18,606 nucleotides of DNA from CAZPDM01 sp964585305 (GTDB lineage Bacteria > Planctomycetota > Uabimicrobiia > Uabimicrobiales > JABWCH01). The notes below the pieces were generated by a model. The model had not been told where the DNA came from. It was given only the letters and a program-made list of their open reading frames with translations, and did no database searches. The position numbers and the translations under genes are program-made. This document shows positions 13,859 through 18,606 of this stretch, piece by piece (the first letter of the stretch is position 1; each line of letters opens with the position of its first letter). The stretch lies in the NCBI GenBank assembly GCA_964585305.1, contig CAZPDM010000086.1, positions 1 to 18,606 on the forward strand. The letters are read 5' to 3'.

Positions 13859-16800
13859 TTAAAAATCTAAAACATACAAAAATCCATCACTGCCTGCAAG
13901 TATAGTATACTCACCTAATGAGGTTGGACTACATGCAAGTGCTGTTCCAAATTGCCAATTTTTTAAACAATCTCCGGTATCGGGATGATATGCGTTACAT
14001 TCTCCGGCTAGACTTGTTATATAGATTTTATCTCCAATTTTTACAGGAGAAGCTTTTATTTTCCCAGATAAAAGAGATTTCCAAATTAAATTTCCCGTGT
14101 TTTTATTTAGACAATATACTTCTCTGTTTTCTGAAACAAAATATATTTTATCTTGTTGGATAAAAGGGCGTTGTCGAATTGCTCCATTTGATTTGAATTG
14201 CCATAATAATTTTTTTTGAGATAAATCTAAGGCATAAAGGCAGGTGTCGTCTGATCCAAAATATAAAATATTTTCTACAGCTAAAGACTGACTACGGACT
14301 GGTCCTTTAGTTTTGAATGACCAAGCATTTTGCATAAATGGCAGAGCATTTTTTTCAGGTCTAAGTTGTAATTGATAAAGATTTCCATTGTCATTTCCAA
14401 TCCATAATGAATCTTGATAAAAAATAGGTTCTCCTAAAAATGGTTTTCCTCTAAATTCAGAATATTCAAGATAGCTTTTTTTTCCTGTTGTGGTAGAAAA
14501 AGCAAAAACACTATTTCCGCTACCTAAAAATATATTTCCATTATGATAATATACTAATCCACATTGGTTTGGCAGGGTAATTTCAGGTTTCCAATTTCTT
14601 AGCCAACCTGTAAGAGAGTCTGATAAATTGAGTTTGGGTTTTGTGGTGATAAAAGCTCCATCATTCTCAGGAATATAGGAATATGTAGAATTTTGGGTTA
14701 AAGTAGAATTGATCATTCTATAATTAAGTTGTTTTTTTTCATTTAATGAAATTTCATGAATAGTCCCGTCTTTTGCTAAAAAGCATAATCGGTTGTCTTT
14801 TGTAAGAATGCTGTTCTGGACAATAGAAGGTGCCCATTGCCGTTGCCAAATATTTTGTAATTTCCCTTCTGTATTAAAACAAGATACTTGGTAGTTTTCG
14901 TTTGTTTTTTCTTTCTGTGTCCAAAAAAGTAAACTTCCTGACCTCAAAGGAGGACAAATAGTATTCCAATCTTCTGTAGGCAAAGATTGGGAGGAAATTT
15001 CATGTTGTTTGATAAGTGGTGAATTTGCTTTGCTTAAATCTGGAATTTCATATAAAATTGCTTTTTTTTGCACGATAAGAATATTTCTGAAGAAGTTGGT
15101 AAATTGTAAAAAAGCTGGGCCTTTTTCTGGTAATGCGAACATGGGAATTGCATTAAAAAAGGATTCTTTGGGATTAGTAGGATGAATTCCATATATAGCA
15201 AGGTGCGTATTGGTGGCAATGGCTAATAAACCTCCTGCTAAAACTCCAGGAGTGAGCATAGTCCCAGGAACTTGTTCTTGTTTGAGAAGTCCTGTAGAAT
15301 ATTTTTGAGTGTTAGCTTGTTGAGTAATATGATAAAAATTGATGTTGGTTTTTTCTTGGGATATATTTGCTGAGGATTGTTTATTAGAGTTATTTTCTGA
15401 AGGGATAATATTATTTATGGTAATGAAGTATGGAAAAACTGGCATAACTGGATGAGATAAAGAATTTGGAATGTCTAGTAAAAATGATAGTTTTCCATCA
15501 GAGAGATTAAAAGCGTAGATTTTATTTTGTGTAGGAATATATATAATTCTATGTTTGCGATCTATACTGACAGAATGAGAAGCACTTTTTTCTGTATAGA
15601 AAGCTCCTTCAATATTTCCCTTTTGTGCATCTATTTGATAACAATTTTGATTTAGGCATCCTACATAAATTTTTCCCCGGTATAATACAGGTGCAACACC
15701 TATAAGTGCTGGCATCTCCGTTTCCCATATTTTTTCCCCGGATTTCATATCAAGCATTTTTAAAGAATTGCGATAGGATACTACTAAGATGAATTCTGCT
15801 AGGGCTACATTTTCATAAGGCCTTCGTCCAGACAAAAATATAGGGCGAAAGCGGCTATTTTGACCTAAATATTCCACCCAAATAATGCTTCCATTATTTG
15901 CAGAAAATGCGTACAAATATGGCGGAACTATTGTAAATCCTAATTCTTTGTTGGCTGTAAGATATTCGTATTGTTTATTTCTTCCTAGTAAAGGCAGACG
16001 TTTTGCAGAAGTAAATGTAGGAAAGATTAAAGGTTTTTGAGCAGGCATTTCTTCTATGCTATAATATCGATATATATTTTTTTGATGTTCGGAGAGAAGA
16101 TTCTGGAATTCTTGCTGATATTTTTTTAGTTCTTGTTTTTGCATATCTTCTGTGGCCAATTGTTGAAGCATAGATAATTTAAATTGGGCTTCTTTTATAT
16201 TTTTTTCAGCAAGCATTTTTGAAAATTCTTGTACCAAACTTTGCCAACTTTGAAATTCGCTATTTGCTTTACTTTGTTGTTCAGCGTCTTGTAAAAGTTT
16301 TTTTATTTTTTCACTATTTTGAGAAGAGGGAAGCAGTGTGAGTGCTTGTTGCAACATTGCTAAAGATTCTGCCCATCTTTGTTGGCGTTGAGCAATATCT
16401 GCTTTTAATATTAAAATATCTTGCCAATATTGTTTAACTTGTTCAATACGCTTATCTGTAGAATATTTTTTATCAAATTCTTGGCATTTCTCTTCAGCTT
16501 CAGAATAGTTTTTATTTTTATAAAGAGATTGGATATTGTTAAATAAAGTTTCTGCATCCCCTGAAGAAGAAAGTAAAGAAAATAAAATTAACAAAACGCA
16601 AACAATTCCTGTTGCAATAAAGGCAATTTTACTAGTAGAACCTAAGTGATGACTAGTTTGATAATGATTGACTTCAAAAGCTCCGGTTCGTTCGGTGTCT
16701 TCTAAAAAAGCTGCTGATTGCGGAGCAATAATAATATTATTTTCTTGTTTTTTTATTTCTTCATCAGCATTTTCGGAAGGTTTCTTTTGAATATCATCGG

Positions 16801-17437
16801 TATTTTGAGCTACTAATTTTGTATTGTCTTCCGCCTTTATTTTAGAGGTTTTAGATAATGGTTTACTGATTGGCGGTGGAACGATCTCAGGTGCATTTTT
16901 ATTATATTTTGTTCCTAATATCCCCTGCTGATGTTCTTCCCTCCATTCTTTTGCACGTTTATCTTCTTCCATTAAATAAGAAATAGCTTGAGGGACTAGC
17001 TTCTCATACTCGGTTTGGTTAAACTCTTCACATGTTTGTCGAAGTGTTTTCAAATCTTCTTTGCTAATCTTATCTTTTTTTTCCAATAGTTGATCGAGAG
17101 TGTATATATTCTTTTTTAATAAGAATAAAGCTCTTTGGGTAATCAATACTCGTTCAACTTCTGGAGATTGTAAAATTTGGCTTGCTAAGGCAATTTGACA
17201 AAATATAATTCCATGTAATCTTACTAAAACAAATGATAAAAATTCGTTAATTTCTTCTATTTTTTTAGGAGCAAGCTCTTTGTATATAAATATTTCTTCT
17301 AATTTTTTTAAAACATTATTTGTTCGTAATTTGGACTGCAATTGAAGAAATTCTTCAATTTCTGACTTTGAAAAATACCCATTATTTACTAATAATTTTG
17401 CTACAGTTTCTTCTGGCAATGTTATTTTTTTATCCAT
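13859..17437 (-). CDS. Single-pass membrane protein: cytosolic helical domain, TPR-like region, C-terminal PQQ-like beta-propeller
   Basis: 1192 residues. The order is: cytosolic helical region (about 1-175), starting TLPEETVAKLLVNNGYFSK and similar to short N-terminal helical motifs of some planctomycete signalling proteins; a charged, Thr/Ser-rich linker (about 175-265); one membrane helix (about 271-291, IAFIATGIVCVLLILFSLL); a TPR-like helical region (about 294-460); and a large PQQ_2/BamB-like propeller (about 475-1192) with blade motifs GSIIWVEYL, GEKIWETEM, LLWQFKSNG and GNLIWKSLL. The propeller should face outward from the cytoplasmic membrane. Propellers of this type usually dock proteins; no enzyme motif is visible. 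ATG 17437 is chosen because AAAGGA lies six bases before it; an in-frame TTG at 17452 lacks such a site. The linker has LEDTERTGAF (Thr248, Thr251), a conceivable phosphothreonine target for the FHA protein encoded 85 bases upstream. Confidence 0.85.
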   Translation of the reverse strand: MDKKITLPEETVAKLLVNNGYFSKSEIEEFLQLQSKLRTNNVLKKLEEIFIYKELAPKKIEEINEFLSFVLVRLHGIIFCQIALASQILQSPEVERVLITQRALFLLKKNIYTLDQLLEKKDKISKEDLKTLRQTCEEFNQTEYEKLVPQAISYLMEEDKRAKEWREEHQQGILGTKYNKNAPEIVPPPISKPLSKTSKIKAEDNTKLVAQNTDDIQKKPSENADEEIKKQENNIIIAPQSAAFLEDTERTGAFEVNHYQTSHHLGSTSKIAFIATGIVCVLLILFSLLSSSGDAETLFNNIQSLYKNKNYSEAEEKCQEFDKKYSTDKRIEQVKQYWQDILILKADIAQRQQRWAESLAMLQQALTLLPSSQNSEKIKKLLQDAEQQSKANSEFQSWQSLVQEFSKMLAEKNIKEAQFKLSMLQQLATEDMQKQELKKYQQEFQNLLSEHQKNIYRYYSIEEMPAQKPLIFPTFTSAKRLPLLGRNKQYEYLTANKELGFTIVPPYLYAFSANNGSIIWVEYLGQNSRFRPIFLSGRRPYENVALAEFILVVSYRNSLKMLDMKSGEKIWETEMPALIGVAPVLYRGKIYVGCLNQNCYQIDAQKGNIEGAFYTEKSASHSVSIDRKHRIIYIPTQNKIYAFNLSDGKLSFLLDIPNSLSHPVMPVFPYFITINNIIPSENNSNKQSSANISQEKTNINFYHITQQANTQKYSTGLLKQEQVPGTMLTPGVLAGGLLAIATNTHLAIYGIHPTNPKESFFNAIPMFALPEKGPAFLQFTNFFRNILIVQKKAILYEIPDLSKANSPLIKQHEISSQSLPTEDWNTICPPLRSGSLLFWTQKEKTNENYQVSCFNTEGKLQNIWQRQWAPSIVQNSILTKDNRLCFLAKDGTIHEISLNEKKQLNYRMINSTLTQNSTYSYIPENDGAFITTKPKLNLSDSLTGWLRNWKPEITLPNQCGLVYYHNGNIFLGSGNSVFAFSTTTGKKSYLEYSEFRGKPFLGEPIFYQDSLWIGNDNGNLYQLQLRPEKNALPFMQNAWSFKTKGPVRSQSLAVENILYFGSDDTCLYALDLSQKKLLWQFKSNGAIRQRPFIQQDKIYFVSENREVYCLNKNTGNLIWKSLLSGKIKASPVKIGDKIYITSLAGECNAYHPDTGDCLKNWQFGTALACSPTSLGEYTILAGSDGFLYVLDF

Positions 17438-17454
17438 CGCAAATCCTTTCAATT

Positions 17455-17510
17455 AGAAAAATTCGTTATTAAAGTTAGCTTGCCGATGAGCGGCAAGCAC
17501 GAATTTTTCT
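17455..17510 (-). other. Nested hairpin between the FHA gene and the propeller gene
   Basis: An outer perfect 12-bp stem (17455-17466 with 17499-17510) encloses an inner perfect 8-bp GC-rich stem (17478-17485 with 17491-17498) with a 5-base loop. Eleven unpaired bases (17467-17477) lie on one side only. The 3' arm in the transcript ends six bases before the AAAGGA ribosome binding site of the propeller gene. No proper T-run follows the inner stem. It could be an RNA processing or stability element, an attenuator, or a small palindromic repeat element. Confidence 0.7.
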
Positions 17511-17522
17511 GTCAAAATTTTG

Positions 17523-18509
17523 CTAGCCATTATGAATTTGCATGGTAAATTTAACATCGCCAATTTCTATAATATCACCATCTTGAAGTTGGGCTAGACT
17601 TACTTCCTGATTATTGACTTTGGGAGGATAGAACCATCCTAAATGGATAATAAAAGTTCCTATCTTTTCTTGTACTAAAGCCGCATGACGTTCACCAATT
17701 AAAAAACCCCCAACTTTTATGTCGCAATTACTTGCTTTGCCAAAAAAGATTGCATTTCGTTCTAAGGTATATTTACGATTGGAAGATAAAAAAGTAAGTG
17801 TTGTTTGGGAAACATCCTTCTTTTTAGCAATATTCCCAAAATCCATAGCAATAGTATGCTTCATTTTCTGGCTTTTGTCACTTTGTTTTCTTTTTCGTGA
17901 TTTTGCTTGCCAATTTGAATTTTCATCAACCTTATGAAAGGTAATCGTATGTTTGGCTAAAAATATTTCATCTCCATCATTTAAGCAATATTCCTCTATT
18001 TTTTTTCCTCGGATAAAAGTTCCTGTTTTGCTTCCAAGATCACGAAGCAAATAAAATTTTCCAACTCTTATAATTTCCGCATGAGTGCGAGAAGCTCCTA
18101 AATTATCAATTACTAAATCGCAAGTTTCATCGCGCCCAATCATTACTAAATCTTGGTCAAAAGCTGGATCTTCTAATAACTCATTATTGATAGATACTAC
18201 TAATTGAAATGGCGCGGATTTTCCTAATTGTTCTTTAAATTGTGAAAGTTCTTGTTCAGAAGGATGATGTAATTCTTCTTGCTTTTCATCATTCCCTTCT
18301 TCTTTATTAGTTTCTTCTATCTGCTCATTTTTTGAGGGAATTTCATCAGAGTTTTCTGTTTGAGCTTCTTCTGTTTTTTTAGGAATCAAATCAGAATCAT
18401 CCGAAGATAAAATTTCAAGCATTTCTTCTGGAGTAGCTGTTTTTCTTAAAATTGGGATTTTGGCAATTTGCAGTTTTCCATTTTCAGAAAATTCTAGATT
18501 ATTATTCAT
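17523..18509 (-). CDS. Double-FHA-domain protein
   Basis: 328 residues, no signal peptide, probably cytosolic. An acidic, Glu/Asp/Ser-rich N-terminus (1-95) has TATPEEM and SSDDSD. FHA1 (about 101-193) is complete: IGRDETCDLVI with Gly125/Arg126, Ser140-x-x-His143 and GSKTGTFIRG. A basic linker (KSRKRKQSDKSQK) leads to FHA2 (about 236-325), which is degenerate: FFGKASNCDI replaces the GR turn and GERH replaces S-x-x-H. FHA1 should bind phosphothreonine peptides; FHA2 probably has a structural or phosphate-independent role. It is the first gene of the leftward operon, 85 bases before the membrane propeller gene, whose cytosolic linker could be its ligand; no kinase lies in the window. No ribosome binding site precedes the ATG: bases immediately upstream belong to a mobile-element end. 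An in-frame stop (TAA) 57 bases before the ATG excludes a longer version within this sequence. Confidence 0.85.
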   Translation of the reverse strand: MNNNLEFSENGKLQIAKIPILRKTATPEEMLEILSSDDSDLIPKKTEEAQTENSDEIPSKNEQIEETNKEEGNDEKQEELHHPSEQELSQFKEQLGKSAPFQLVVSINNELLEDPAFDQDLVMIGRDETCDLVIDNLGASRTHAEIIRVGKFYLLRDLGSKTGTFIRGKKIEEYCLNDGDEIFLAKHTITFHKVDENSNWQAKSRKRKQSDKSQKMKHTIAMDFGNIAKKKDVSQTTLTFLSSNRKYTLERNAIFFGKASNCDIKVGGFLIGERHAALVQEKIGTFIIHLGWFYPPKVNNQEVSLAQLQDGDIIEIGDVKFTMQIHNG

Positions 18510-18517
18510 AAAATATT

Positions 18518-18606
18518 CACGGTGGAAACCCCAGCCTTTAGGCTTGGGAGGAAACCGTGTCCTTTCTTAAATAGTCGTAGCCATCGCTTCTGGCTAATAA
18601 TTTGCA
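18518..18606 (-). mobile_element. Decayed 3' end of an IS200/IS605-type (TnpB) element
   Basis: On the minus strand the sequence reads through a long imperfect hairpin: CACGGT and ACCGTG (18518-18523 and 18554-18559) close it, and CCCAAGCC-TAAA-GGCTGGGG forms the inner stem. Hairpins of this kind, often with 'ggtttcc' on both sides, mark the right end of many IS605-family elements and lie at the 3' end of the TnpB-associated omega RNA. One frame just before it reads PEAMATTI then stop, like the tail of TnpB proteins, but a stop four residues earlier shows decay. The element continues beyond the window, so its state is unknown. Recognition is by pattern memory, not by search. Confidence 0.55.

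Overview
This is an A+T-rich bacterial window. Its gene content points to the PVC group, most likely a low-GC planctomycete-like or verrucomicrobial/lentisphaeral lineage. The evidence is very large secreted proteins combining TPRs with PQQ-type beta-propellers, an NPCBM-domain protein with Sm-like beta repeats, tandem FHA domains, a PEGA lipoprotein, a PilO/Amuc_1100-like membrane protein and many signal peptides. The lineage call is an inference from protein families; there is no rRNA gene or other phylogenetic marker here.

Layout. (1) 1-138 holds an open frame cut by the window edge, followed by a good promoter. (2) 217-7864 (+) is a four-gene run, probably one operon, of membrane or exported proteins: PilO/Amuc_1100-like, NPCBM, HEAT+TPR, and a 1435-residue TPR/double-propeller protein. 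(3) 7955-8867 (+) holds an OsmC-family protein and a GNAT acetyltransferase; the OsmC leader can form two mutually exclusive hairpins, one of which hides its ribosome binding site. (4) 9010-11139 (+) holds a divergent TrpF-like protein, two overlapping lipoprotein genes, and a small protein/PIN-domain pair that looks like a toxin-antitoxin module, closed by a rho-independent terminator. (5) 11356-12396 (+) is a stand-alone pseudaminic acid synthase gene with its own promoter and terminator. (6) 12477-18509 (-) is a three-gene operon read leftwards: a double-FHA protein, a 1192-residue single-pass membrane protein with a C-terminal propeller, and a secreted protein with a (TTTPEP)n stalk, an LPP20-like domain and a long coiled coil. 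(7) 18510-18606 carries the decayed 3' end of an IS200/IS605-type (TnpB) element, about nine bases upstream of the FHA start codon.

How the genes may work together. The leftward operon reads as an envelope-spanning unit: a cytosolic phosphothreonine reader, a transmembrane scaffold with an external propeller, and an exported fibrous partner. The rightward 217-7864 operon looks like an envelope or pilus-associated assembly. Neither system has a recognisable enzyme, so these are inferences from domains and gene order.

The run of 100 Ns at 13621-13720 lies inside the hexapeptide repeat and breaks the reading frame artificially. Closing it directly restores both the 18-bp period and the frame. 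No gene-free stretch exceeds 300 bases.
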